From: Cynocephalus volans
Lineage: Eukaryota; Chordata; Mammalia; Dermoptera; Cynocephalidae
NCBI RefSeq assembly: GCF_027409185.1
Contig: NC_084461.1
Coordinates: 190,608,501-190,672,500, forward strand
Reading direction: 5' to 3'
DNA: 64,000 bases
The notes below the pieces were generated by a model that saw only the letters and a program-made list of their open reading frames with translations, had not been told where the DNA came from and did not search any database. A program made the position numbers and the translations under genes. Positions 35,207-46,194 of the stretch are shown piece by piece (position 1 is the stretch's first letter; each line of letters starts with the position of its first letter).

Positions 35207-35345
35207 CTTCTGCTCATAGCCCATTGGTCAGAACTTAGTCACATGCCATAGCTAGCTGCAAGGAAAGCTGGGAAATGTATTCTTTATAACAGGCAGCCAT
35301 GTGCCAAGCTAGAATCAGAGGTTCTTTTATAGAGGACAAAGAATA
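34835..35345 (+). repeat. Ancient repeat, copy 1, with internal microsatellite
   Basis: Left part before the CA tract (ggcttaaacaaaacggaagt) and right part after it (gcccattggtcagaacttag; agctgggaaatgtattcttt). Copy 2 follows. Family unnamed. Confidence 0.5.
35120..35205 (+). repeat. (ACAG)n(CA)n microsatellite
   Basis: Four to five acag units followed by a pure CA run of about 68 bp. Confidence 0.95.
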
Positions 35346-35399
35346 GAGTGGATATTGAGGATGACAATAGTCTTTGCCATGCAGAGTAAATGTGTAAGG

Positions 35400-35920
35400 G
35401 TACAGGTTAAGCTGCTATAACAAAGACTGTCTATCTCCTGCCTCTCTCCCTGTGCCTCCTCCCTGTGCCTCCTCCCTGCTCTTGGTGTTCCTTGAGTGTC
35501 AATCAGGAAGGGCTAAACTGAGCTAACTGATGTGTTATTTCAGGGCAGATAGGTAGCTCTGCTCCACCAGGTCACACAAAGTCCCAGGTTCCTTTTATCC
35601 TATTGCTCCACCATCCCTTATAATACTGTCCTCATCCACATGGTCAAAATTGGTTCATAATCACCAAGACTGCAGTAAGGGGAAAGAGAAAGTGGAGGAC
35701 AAGTTGTTTCCTTTTAAGGGAATCACCTGGATGTGGTACACTCCCCTTTTGCTCACAGCCCATTGGCTAAGACTTAACCACATGGCATACCTAGCTGCAA
35801 GAGAGTGTGGGAAATGTAGTCTCTAGTTAGGCAGACCCCCAGCTGAAGCTTGGGGTCCAATTTCTAAAGAGGAGACTTGGGACATGAGGGTTATTACCAG
35901 TCTTCACTACAATGAAGAAC
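35400..35920 (+). repeat. Ancient repeat, copy 2 of the same family
   Basis: gcccattggctaagacttaa, agctgcaagagagtgtggga and aatgtagtctctagttaggc parallel the copy at 35215-35290. cctccctgtgcctcctccct is locally doubled at 35445-35475. Confidence 0.5.
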
Positions 35921-36269
35921 AAAGAAGTGTATGAGTGGCTGTAGATGAGAGGGTGGGAAGGACTTTAGCTGGGCTGAAGTCTGTCTGCTCTGGGGTAAGG
36001 TACTCAGAGGTCCTGATCCACATTTACCTCTGCTTGACTGGTGACCCTGGGAAGGGCCCTGGAGGCTTAAACAAAGTCATATGGTTTGCATGGAGAGGCA
36101 ACAAGTTTAGAGAAACATCAAGAAAGGAGAATGAACACAACTCAGTGATTGATTTAGGGGGTGGGGCAGGGTGAGTTTGGCCACCAGTTTTCTGGCTTGG
36201 CCATCTGTCTGAGATGGGGGATCCAAGAAGAGGGAGTATTTGGAAGGGGGCATGAAGAGCTCAAAGATC

Positions 36270-37310
36270 CATCCATTCATTCATTTATTTAGCAAATATT
36301 TATTAAGCACCTACTCCATGTCAGGCATTTTCTAGGTGCTGGGGATACAGCAAAAGCCCTGGACCCATGGAGCTTACATTTTAACAGAAATAGACAAATC
36401 CCCAAATAAAAATATACTATGTCAGGAACTGATAGATGCCTGAGGAAAGATGAGGCAGGATAAGGAGAGAGAGAATGACAGGGAAGCAATGGGGGGCTAT
36501 TTTATTGTGTTGGAATATTTTAAAGCAACCCTAAGCATCATACTGTTTTAATCATAAACTGTATCAATATGAATCTCTAAGAGATAAGGGAGAAATTTTA
36601 ATGTAAGCACAATACCATTATCACACCCACCTCAAATAACAAGTAATTCCTTAATATTATCTAATACACAATCCATTCAATTTTTCTCAGGTGGTCTAAA
36701 AAAGTGTCTTGTTAGGATTAGTTCATTAGAATCAGGATCCAAGGGCTGGCCCGTGGCTCACTTGGGAGAGTGCGGTGCTGATAACACCAAGGCCCCGGGT
36801 TCGGATCCCATATACGGATGGCCGGTTCGCTCACTGGCTGAGCGTGGTGCTGACAACACCAAATCAAGGGTTAAGATCCCCTTACCGGTCATCTTTAAAA
36901 AAAAAAAAAAAAAAAAAAGAATCAGGATCCAAGCAGCCTTCATCTTGCATTGGGTTGATCTGTTTCTTAAGTCTTTTCATTGATTATAGTTAGTTGAGAG
37001 AGGGTGGTCAAAGAAGGTCTCTTTGAAAAGGTTAAACTTGACCTGAGGTTTGAAAAAAATAAAGAGGCAAACCATGTGGGGCATGCAGGGGAAGAGGAGA
37101 GGGAACAGCATGTACAAAGGTCCTGGGGTAGGAATGTGTGAGGAGGCCAGCGTGGCTGCAGGGGAGGGGGGTGGGAATAGTAGAAGATGGACAGAAAGAC
37201 ACAGGGTATGTGTGGGTGGGAGGAAGGTGCACCAGACCATGGAAAGCCTTGTAGGCTGTGATCAGAACTTTGGTTTTTCCTCTGAGCATGAAGGAGAGCC
37301 CTGGGATTGT
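36270..37310 (+). repeat. Ancient repeat of the 20.4-21.4 kb type, split by a SINE
   Basis: tatttattaagcacctactc, gctggggatacagcaaaagc; after the SINE, gaacagcatgtacaaaggtc, gccttgtaggctgtgatcag. 36510-36740 is AT-rich and unassigned. Confidence 0.5.
36744..36917 (+). mobile_element. Dimeric tRNA-Ile-type SINE with perfect 16-bp TSD
   Basis: Unit 1 ggctggcccgtggctcactt to atcccatatacgg; unit 2 ggccggttcgctcactggct to ttaccggtcatctttaaa; A19 tail. agaatcaggatccaag at 36728-36743 is repeated exactly at 36918-36933. Confidence 0.95.
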
Positions 37311-37840
37311 TGAGCATGAGACCACATCCCCCTGCCTGCCTCCCTCAGCCCTGTCCCCAGCCTTGATTTCCATCTCTTGTCCTGAGTGAACTTTGCCTCT
37401 GCAGTGGACAGTACTGATGCCCCCACACTGACACAGATCCCCTTAACCAGGTGGGTGTAGCCATCCTCCTGTTACTAGGGGTGTGGGCTGCTAACAGCTC
37501 AAGGGGTACCCTGTCCAGAGAATTGCCAGTGGTAGCCGTCCTGTGCAGAGATGCATGGGGGTTATGCCTTCCTGGGGCAGCTCACAGCCCATGACTGGCT
37601 GATACAGGTATACAAAAAGCAGACCTCTTTGTCTCAAGGTGGGGCAACCCTGTGGTGCCATTCATGGTCCAGACTCCACCTGAGCCTGCGTCTCAGCCTG
37701 GCTTCCTCTCCTGCCTCCACTCTATTTCTCTCACTCCCCTTCCACTGCCAGCCCTCCCTTAATAAATCACATGCCAAGAATCTCCATCTCAGGCTCTGCT
37801 AACCTAAATGGACCCTCTCCCACCACTCCCGTCCCATTGG
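37310..37840. other. Intergenic, nothing recognised
   Basis: Unique sequence flanking the candidate element at 37.85 kb. Confidence 0.35.
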
Positions 37841-37844
37841 CTTC

Positions 37845-38185
37845 TCCCTTCCCCAGTGTTTATACTTTTTAAACTCCACCAAAAATGTCACAGTCAGGTT
37901 TCTCTCATTGCTTCCAAACTCCCTGATAAATTCCACTGGCTGGGCAACCCCAGGAGAGGTTTTCTGGAGCAAGGAACCCCATAAATCACCCCGCTGCCAC
38001 TCCGGCGTGGGCAATATCTTATGTAAAAAGGTGTTTCCTGGGAGCGCCATGGGCAGGAGAATCCTATTACAAGCCGCCCCATTAATTATAAAGAGTCAAG
38101 TCAACCCTTTCCTGCAATTTTTTATCTTAAGTCTGAAAACTGATTACCTTCACCAATCCTTCCCCTTCCAAAAAGATCTAAAAAA
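37845..38185. promoter_or_regulatory. Candidate conserved non-coding element between SDSL and LHX5
   Basis: A repeat-free island in a repeat field. It contains ataaatcaccccgctgcc, gcaatatcttatgtaaaaag, cattaattataaag (38081) and aactgattacc, with CpGs kept. Composition is like known developmental enhancers. Confidence 0.45.
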
Positions 38186-38439
38186 ATAAAATAAATGTTT
38201 GAAGAACAAATACCAAAGTTTCTCCTTTTAGGGGAGAACCAGCAAAGACAGGGAGAGAGAAAAGTAAGTGGGAAAGGGCCTTATTTCTTCCATTTACGGT
38301 AAGAGCGATCGAGTACTTAGTCTGTGCATGGTGTACTTCCTTGAGTCCTCAGCGCTTGGAGGTGGGTTCCGTGATTGATCTCATATTACAGATGAGGGAG
38401 ACTGAGACTCACCTGAGACTACATGGTTTCGCCTATTCT

Positions 38440-39185
38440 TCTGAGATGGTGAGATGGGCAGAAAATGGACCAGGCTGCATGTTTAAAGACCTGGGTTCAA
38501 ATCCCATCTCTGATTCTTACTAGCTAGGACCTTGAGCAGGCAAATTAACCTTTCTGAGTCTCAGTTTCCTTTTCTGAATAATGGGAAATAAAAGTGTCCC
38601 TGGAAAACTTCAAGGGAGAAGATCTACAATAATGTACACAAAAGACACCAGCCAGGCACATCCCTTGCCTGGGGGGATGAGCAGACTGCCCCCTCGTCTT
38701 CCTGCTCCCAGTCTTGAGGCTGTCCCTCCCTGTACCCCCAATCTGTGTGCCAGCCAGCAGGCAGTCAGAGCCATCTTAAACAACTCTCAGGCAGATCTGT
38801 GCGTTCTCCCACCTTCCTGTTTAAACCACTTCTCCTGCTCCTACATGGCTCTGGCTGCATTTAGGATAAAGGGTCCTCACCTTGGCCTGCAGGGTTGTGT
38901 ATATCATCTGGCCTCTGCTGACCTTTCAGACCTCAACCCTCTTTCTCTCTCCCCAGCCTCCTTGAATTGCAGCTGCACCAGCCTTTCTCTTCCTAGAACT
39001 CACCAAGCTTGTTCCTACCTCAGGGCCATCGTCTGTGATGTTTCCTTTGCCTGGTGCCCCCTTCCCCCAGATCACAGCAAAGGTGACAACTTCTCCTATT
39101 CAGGCCTTGGCTCAAAGTCACCTCCTCGGGGGGGCCCCCCTGGCCTGCAGTCTGCCTCTTGGGGCTGAGTCTAGGGGAGAGGTGA
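38440..39185 (+). repeat. MIR then L2
   Basis: MIR 38460-38580 (aagacctgggttcaaatccc); L2 38690-39180 (ggctctggctgcatttagga; cctacctcagggccatcgtc). Confidence 0.65.
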
Positions 39186-39275
39186 GAGGCACTTGCCTTG
39201 GGAGCAAAACACAATGGGTGCCGAAACCTCAGTACTCAAATAACATTGTCATGAAATATTTTGAAATCGAATCGA

Positions 39276-39394
39276 GGGGCTGGCTGGTTAGCTCAGTTGG
39301 TTAGAACATGGTGCTGATAACACCAAGGTCCTGGTTTTGATCCCTGTACAGGCCAGTTGCCAAAAATAAATAAATAAATAAATAAATAAATAAA
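39276..39394 (+). mobile_element. tRNA-Ile-type SINE monomer with (AAAT)n tail
   Basis: gctggctggttagctcagtt, caaggtcctggttttgatcc, acaggccagttgcc, then seven aaat-type units. Confidence 0.88.
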
Positions 39395-39659
39395 CTGAAT
39401 TGAACTGAATGCAAAAACTTCATGATGAATAAAATAGTGACATTCTACATGAAGTCATGATCTCACCTGGCACTTACACGACTCACATCTGTCATCTCAC
39501 GCCCATCCCAGACCAGTTAGAGCTTGTCTGTATTTAAAATGTTGCTCTTCTGTTTATGATGGATTATTTTGCATTCATTTTGATTTTTCAAGATATTATA
39601 TTAAGATACTATTTATCTTGATCCCTGAGTCTTTGCTGCCCCTCCCTTAAATTTTGCAC

Positions 39660-39935
39660 CTAAGGCAAGTGACCTGCTGGCCTCACTCTAGCCCAGCCTG
39701 GCTAAGTGCCCACCTGACACGCAGTTGCTCTTGATCTCACCCCCCTCTTTTCCTACCACTGTTTGAAGTTATTGCTCATTTTCTCTCTTGGTAACTGTCT
39801 GTCTCCCTCAGCAGAATAACAGCTCCATGAGGGCTAGGACAGAATCCATTCCGTTCACATCTGCAACCCAGAGCCCAGTGCATTCTAGGCTTTCAACAAA
39901 TACACGCTGAATGACTGAATGGACAAATGAAAAGA
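39660..39935 (+). repeat. L2 3' end
   Basis: ccatgagggctaggacagaa and ttctaggctttcaacaaata/cacgctgaatga. Confidence 0.65.
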
Positions 39936-39939
39936 AGGT

Positions 39940-40825
39940 TCGGGAAGTCAGGTAGAGGTCTGCACGACTTGGTTCCAAGGTCCTTAGTCCACTTCCCACT
40001 CCCATTTTTCAGATGAGTCTGTGGTCCAGAGAGGGTGAGTAACCTTGTCACAATCACACAGCACAATCATGGCAAAGCCTGTCCCAGACTGAAAATCCCG
40101 TGGGACTGTGTGGTTGCCATAGAGAGGGCTCTGGTGACCTGGAGTGGGCCGGGTAAGTGATATTCTTAAAATATCATCCGAACCATATTGCCACCTTGAG
40201 TTTTGTCAGATCCATGCATCATCTTTACTATCACTTTATTCATATTTTTCTTGAAGTCTTCAATGCTATTTAGGAGGAAAAATACTATCTCCTTTCTAAA
40301 TGGAGAAACAGCATCACTTCCCAGAATTAGATAATAGGCGTGGAAATAGATACAATGACCAACAAAACAATGTCATTACATTGTAAGTAGCTTCTGTTGC
40401 ACCAAGTCTCCAAGCCTGAGCCTACAGTCTGTTTGATAAGCAAGTGTTAGAGGTCATTTAAGACATGCGGACACCATACAGAGACTCTCCTTAAAACAAT
40501 TAGAAGGGCTGAAAGAAAACTGAAAAGAGAGTGACTTTCCCTCTGGGTATCAGCACCCCTGAAATTGCCTGGTTCCTCCAGGGCTGCCTGTCCCACACTT
40601 CATGAAACCCTGTCAGCATCACCTGATGATACTGATTTTGATTTCAGGGACCCCCCAAAAATCATGCAAGGCAAACTCTTTCTCTGGCAATATCTGCAGT
40701 CAGCAGCTAAAGCCAGCTAACCCCCAACTGACACTAACACAGGCTCCCCAAGATTCTCTCACAGGCATGGGGCTTTATTTTTTAGCTGGGTTTGGGTATT
40801 CTTTAGGCCCCTGAATATACAAAAA
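39940..40825. other. Intergenic, nothing recognised
   Basis: Unique, moderate AT. No coding or repeat signal I can name. Confidence 0.3.
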
Positions 40826-40828
40826 CTG

Positions 40829-41480
40829 TATTTCTTTTTTTTTTTTTTCATCTTTTTAATGAGGTGAAACATAACATAAAATTAATCATTTTAAAACTAA
40901 CAATTCATTCAGGGCCAGCCTGTGGCTCACTCGGGAGAGCGTGGTGCTGATAATACCAAGGCCATGGGTTCGAATCCTATATAGGGGTGGCCGGTTAGCT
41001 CACTTGGGAGAGCGTGGTGCTGACAACACCAAGCCAAGGGTTAAGATCCCCTTACTGGTCATCTTAAAAAAAATAAATAAATAAAAATAAAACAAACAAT
41101 TCAGAGGCATTTAGCACATTCACAATGCTGTGCAACCACTTCCTCTATCCAGTTCCAGAGCATTTTCATCACCCCAAAAAGAAACCCTGCGCCTATTAAG
41201 CAGTTACTCTCCATTCCCCACCTTCTAGGCCTTGGCAACTACCAGTCTGCTGTCTGTCTCTATGGATCTGCCTATTCTGGACATTTCATGTAAATGGAAG
41301 CATACACTATGTGGTCTTCTTGACTGACTTCTTTCACTAACTGCACATTTTTCAAGGTTCCTCCACATTGTGGCATGTGTCAATACTTAATTCTTTTTTA
41401 AGGCTGAATTGTATTCCATTGTATGGACGTACCGCATTTTGTCTGTCTATCCATCCGTTGATGGTGCATTTCCTTTTAAG
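40829..41480 (-). mobile_element. L1MC/ME-type 3' region split by a SINE
   Basis: aacataacataaaattaatc, then after the SINE aatgctgtgcaaccacttcc, tcactaactgcacatttttc, aggctgaattgtattccatt. Confidence 0.82.
40908..41089 (+). mobile_element. Dimeric tRNA-Ile-type SINE with 14-bp TSD
   Basis: gggccagcctgtggctcact to aggggtggccggttagctca to ttactggtcatctt, AAAT-rich tail. aaactaacaattca (40894-40907) versus aaacaaacaattca (41090-41103). Confidence 0.92.
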
Positions 41481-41837
41481 CGGATTTTCAAATTGTTCTC
41501 CATTAGGCCTTGGCCTCCTGCTATGTGCCCGACCCAGTTTTATCTTATAGTCCCTATAATTTTCCGTTAGGCAACATGGATAATCTTGAAGTTTCTTCTG
41601 GAAAATAATAAACTGCATTTTTGTCCAAATAGGCTGTGAAGTTAGTCCTTGTTTTTTTAAAAAAATGTTTTAAGTATGTCTTCAAAGAAGAAGATAAAAT
41701 AGATAACAATAACTACAGCATCCACTAAATGGCTATTGCTATTATTAGTATATTATTATTATTTTATTCAGTGTTTATTACTCAAAGTCCTGCTCCGTAT
41801 CAGGCACTGTGTTTAGCTAGTGACACATGTAGTTTTA

Positions 41838-42039
41838 TTTTATTTATTTATTTATTTATTTATTTATTTTAATTTTAATTTTATTTTCTCGATATACATT
41901 GTGGCTGATTATTGCTCCCCATCACCAAAACCTCCCTCCCTTCTCCCTCCCTCCCTCCCCCCCAACAATGTCCTTTCTGTTTGCTTGTCGTATCAAATTC
42001 AAGTAATTGTGGTTGTTATATCTTCTCCCCCCCCCCTGG

Positions 42040-42081
<42 letters not shown>

Positions 42082-42121
42082 TTATATATTAATTTTTAGC
42101 TCCCACCAATAAGTGAGAACA
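41838..42121 (-). mobile_element. Young 5'-truncated L1 with perfect 16-bp TSD
   Basis: On the minus strand: end of the 3' UTR with a (CA)n tract, G-rich polypurine runs and an AAATAAAT-type tail. gacacatgtagtttta at 41822-41837 is exactly repeated at 42122-42137. Only about 280 bp; no ORF. Confidence 0.92.
42043..42078 (+). repeat. (TG)n inside the young L1
   Basis: Pure tg run, part of the L1 3' UTR. Confidence 0.9.
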
Positions 42122-42473
42122 GACACATGTAGTTTTAGATAGATACTATTATGCCCTTTTTATAGATGGCAAAGTTGAAGCTCAGAGAGGTTGAGTACCA
42201 ACTCAGGTCACACAGTTCCTGATCTCAAGTTGCACACAGCCTGGGGATGGGGACACAAACACAACATGGGTTAAGGTGTTTCAATGGAGAAGGACATGGA
42301 CAGAGTGGTGCAGGTGCCCAGGAAGATGTCACTTGCTTGACCTGGTACTTTATCTCCACTTAGTTTGACCATACAGTTGGGGTCCCAGCTATTTCTGAGC
42401 AAAGAGAATTTACACCATAAGGTTATCCTCCAATGAGAAAGAGATCATTGAGAATCTGGGTGTGATTTCTAAG

Positions 42474-42633
42474 GCAATGCTTCAAAACTGAACATGCACA
42501 CAAATCACCCAGGGATCGTGCAGATTGTGTTTCTGAAGATCTGAAGTGGGACCTGAAATGCTACATTTCTAACCAGCTCCCAGGTGAGGCTGCCGCTGCT
42601 GGTGGTCCATGGACTGCACTTTGAGTAGCGGGG
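42474..42633 (+). mobile_element. MER20 (hAT-Charlie MITE)
   Basis: cacacaaatcacccagggat, gacctgaaatgctacatttc, caggtgaggctgccgctgct, gactgcactttgagtagc. Confidence 0.72.
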
Positions 42634-42984
42634 GACTAGCAGATCTGAATTCTGATCCCAACTCTGCTGTAAACTCTCTGCCAGACTTTAGACAACTCTC
42701 TTGCCCCCTTTGAGCCTCAATTTATTTCCCTGGTCAGTGGGGGCATTGTCGTCCACTGGAACATTCTCTGAAGAATAAAAAGCAAGAGCAGTGTTGTCAC
42801 TTTCTGTGTGCTTGCCAGAAAGCCACAGGCACCTGCCGGGGTGAGGGACTTCCCCCCTAACCCCCCAGAAACCCATTGGCAGGTGCTGGAGGCTGGGGGC
42901 AGGTGGGAATAATTCTGGGCCCTGGCACAAAAATCAGAAGGAGGAGGCCAGAGGTGGTGCCCTGGAGAAGCGGCTGGAGAGGTT

Positions 42985-43300
42985 TCCGTTCATCACAGAA
43001 ATGGCCCATTTGCAATGATCGGTTGCCCAGGTGTTAATAACGCTAATGGCATAGGAAGGGTAAACTTGGTCACTTGGCTGAACAGAAGAAATATGCAGAG
43101 AAGTGCTTGGGTTTCCATAAATCAGCTGTGTGCAGCGCTACGAGGGAGGCAGGACTTAAAATTCCGGTCAGGAGATGGGTATTCTCATAATCTGAGCTGG
43201 AAAGGTAATTTATTCTGTTTATATCTTTTTACTGCACGACAAGGCTTGGGAGCAGGAGCCCTCCACAGCTATTCTGCATTTTAAATATTAGTCCTAAACA
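42985..43300. promoter_or_regulatory. Candidate conserved non-coding element, 4 kb beyond the LHX5 3' end
   Basis: Repeat-free. catttgcaatgatcggttgc, ggtgttaataacgctaatgg, ggtttccataaatcagctg, cataatctgagctgg. Low-CpG sequence with kept CpGs and homeodomain-like sites. Confidence 0.45.
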
Positions 43301-43864
43301 CAGTGGGTCAGACCTTGTGCTCTGTGGGGTGTTCATTCTAGGACAGGAGAACAGGGACAGGGACAGGAGAAGAACTTGCTTGATGGGGGTTGGAGTACAT
43401 GTGGTTTAACTGGCCAGCACTGGTCAGAATTACAACCTAGGGGCAGCGGGGACAGGCGATGTCCCCTTTTTCCAGTGCTGGAGGGCATGGCCAGAGGCTG
43501 GCTATCCTCCTTACCAGAATGCCTTGGAATATTTTTTTCCTCTCAGAAATATTTTATTTTTAAATGATAATAAATACAGGTGATGAAGAGATAGAAGATG
43601 AATAGATACATTAATGGAGGAGAAAAGGGGCGAGGGCTGCAGGGAGGGAGAGAAAGAAACAATGGCAAATATAGAGAAGCCAGAAGTCTTTGTGTCTTTT
43701 GACCTTGGCAATTTCTGTTATGCCCTTTGCTCTTCTGGAGAAGAGCTTTGTTTAACCCAGGAAGGTGTTTTAAACAAAATCCAGTGAGGTTGCTACCGGT
43801 AAGAATAAACATTCATTAGACCCTCTCTTAAAGAATTCCTTTTTTATGGCAGCTGGATTTCTTT

Positions 43865-43918
43865 CATCCATCCATCCATCCATCCATCCATCCATCCATC
43901 CATCCATCCATCCATCCA
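43865..43918 (+). repeat. (CATC)n microsatellite
   Basis: About 13 nearly perfect catc units. Confidence 0.95.
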
Positions 43919-43989
43919 CATAGTTAGTAGACATCTGTGCTGGGCTCCGTCTGGGGTCCAGAGGCAATGTGGACCCAGGAAGCAGAAAT

Positions 43990-44335
43990 TCTTGATTCAA
44001 AACCTGGTTTTGCCACTCTCCGACTGTGAGACCCTGGGCAGCTCATGTCACCTTGTGGGCCTCGGTCTCCTCATCTGCAAAGTGGGAACAACAATGCTCA
44101 TCTTAAAGGAGAATTGTGAGGATTGAATAAGATGCTGTATGAGGGATCCAGAGACAGGCAGAATTTTATCTGGCAGTCATCCTGCAAGTTTAGGAGGCAT
44201 GGAATCTCTTGGGGAGCTTGACGAATGTGAAATATCCTGGGCCCTACCTCAGACAGCAATTTTAGGTGTAGGTGGTGACCTTGGGATATGTATTTTTAGC
44301 AAGCACCCACCTGTGATCATACTTTGAGAAAATGA
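43990..44335 (+). repeat. MIR then MER20-like fragment
   Basis: MIR 43995-44130 (gactgtgagaccctgggcag). 44180-44330 shares ggcccta..tcagac, gtatttttagcaagcaccca and actttgagaa with MER20. Confidence 0.55.
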
Positions 44336-44619
44336 TTGTGGGTTCTGAGGAAAAAAGTCCCTTCCCAACTCCCTGCCTTCCTCACTTAGCCTTTCTTAAG
44401 AAATGTCTCCCTAACTATGCAGTACCACAACTGCATACCCAGTACCACGACTGTGATACCTGCAGGGGCACTGTGCTAGGGTGGGGTCAGGGTGAATTTA
44501 TCCTCCCAGAGCCGCTGGGCCCAGGAGGCACTTGTGGAGTTGAAATGAGCTCACAGGAGTGGGGGTGGATGTGGGCTGAGTCAGTCCCTCTCTCCCCTTT
44601 TGTTGCCCTTTAAGGAAGC

Positions 44620-44623
<4 letters not shown>

Positions 44624-44660
<37 letters not shown>
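44624..44660 (+). repeat. (TG)n
   Basis: Pure tg run. Confidence 0.95.
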
Positions 44661-44661
<1 letters not shown>

Positions 44662-44859
44662 TGTTTGTGAGAGGGGGATAGAGATTGAACCTGGGACCTC
44701 TGTTTCCTGAACCTTGGTCTCAGGTTGAGTCACTTCTCTCAAATTCTCACCACACCCTGTGGATGAAATGATGTCAGGGTCAAATATTCCCTGACCTAAG
44801 GGTGGGCTTTTCCCCCTCCCACTTCTCCCAGACTGAAGCTGTGGGCATTCGTAGGGCAG

Positions 44860-45240
44860 GTATGTGTTCTGTGTATATGTGTGTGCACATGTGTGTAAAG
44901 ATGTGGCGTGTGGGTTTGTGTGTCCACAGGGATTTGATGTAGGTGTCTACATACGTGTACACAAGCCTATGGGTGTATAGGTGATCATGTGTATGCATGT
45001 GCATGTACATGTACTTCTGTGCGCACACGTATACAGATGTATCAGCACACACCTGTTTGTACATGTATGTGTGTCTCAGTGCATGTGCAGACGTGTGTCC
45101 ATGTGGCTGGTATGTGTTTCCATGTGCCTGCATGTCCTGTTGACATGTGTCTGTATATGCTTGTGTTTCTGTTTGTGCATGTGTGTTTGCATGTCTGTCT
45201 GGTGTGTGTGTGTGTGTGTGCACATGCATGTGTGTGCCTG
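44860..45240 (+). repeat. Long degenerate TG/CATG tract
   Basis: About 380 bp of tgtgt, tgcatgtgca and tacatgta words ending in tgtgtgtgtgtgtg at 45206-45219. Confidence 0.8.
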
Positions 45241-45424
45241 TACCTGGAAAGAGGGGCAGAGGGGTAGTTCTATGCTGTGGTTCCACTCCGCTCCACCCAC
45301 TGATGGAACTGACATCTCTGGGCCCAAATGTCCTATCTAGGTAGGCGGCTGGGGGTGCCTCGACACCACGGGGCCTGAGCAGTAGGTGACTTGGCATACC
45401 TATGGGAGGTCCTCCTATAGCTTT

Positions 45425-45560
45425 CATCTTCCCTTTCCCTTCCTCCTTCCTCGTCTCCCTCCTCCTCCTCCTCTCCCCCTCTCCCTCATCTCCTTCCCCT
45501 CCTCTTCCTCTCTTTCTCCCCTCTTTCTTTCATTTCCTCCTTCCTCCTCCCTCCTTCTCC
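45425..45560 (+). repeat. Pyrimidine-only tract (CTTCCT-rich)
   Basis: About 130 bp almost free of A and G on the plus strand. Triplex/H-DNA-prone. Confidence 0.8.
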
Positions 45561-45769
45561 CCTGCCTCTATCACTGGTCACAAGGCTGTTTGCAGGGGAA
45601 TGAGGAATGTGTCCTACCCTCCTCTTGGCTTCACTTCCCAAGTCTCACTCTGGTGACAGTTCTAAGCGAGCCCATCTGCCAAAACCACATGTGCCCAGAA
45701 AGTGTCTCTGCTGGGCCCCACCCTGCAAATTCTCTCTTGGCTGCTAGAAGCCATTACAGTCAAGGCCCA

Positions 45770-45890
45770 CAGAGGAGTAAAAACCTAACCAATATGTGGG
45801 CTTGAATTCCAGCTCTGTCATTCCCCAGCTGTGTGACCTTGGGCAAGTCCCTCGACCTCTGTGAGCATCCTGATGGGACAAATAATACCT
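45770..45890 (+). repeat. MIR fragment
   Basis: gggcttgaattccagctctg, cagctgtgtgaccttgggca. Confidence 0.75.
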
Positions 45891-46190
45891 CCCCTGATAC
45901 AAATCCAAAGATTTAGCTACAAGGATATTTATTGCTGTGTGGTTTAAAGTGGTGAAAAATTGGAAACGAGCCCAAAGTCCAACAATAGAATTGGTTAAAA
46001 AGAAAACAAAACCCCCAAAAGGATGGCTCACTCACTGGCGTGAACTGTAAGCAGTGACTACTTAAGTAGCTCTGTCTACGAAGATCAGTTTGTAAGTCTG
46101 AACGATGCTGCTGAGCGAACCGCAGTGGGTGACCACATGGTATGCACAGGGTATGATCTCTAACTTCAACATGAAAAAAGTCTGGAAGAA
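45890..46190 (+). mobile_element. Old L1 fragment, sense strand
   Basis: ggatatttattgctgtgtgg, gtgaaaaattggaaacgagc, caaagtccaacaatagaatt, gggtatgatct. Confidence 0.6.
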
Positions 46191-46194
46191 AACG

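Noticed and set aside
43865-43918. Repeat array of possible functional interest
   Set aside because: Ordinary CATC microsatellite.
44780-45427. 215-codon minus-strand reading frame
   Set aside because: Mostly translated CA/CATG repeat (His-Thr runs). Not a protein.
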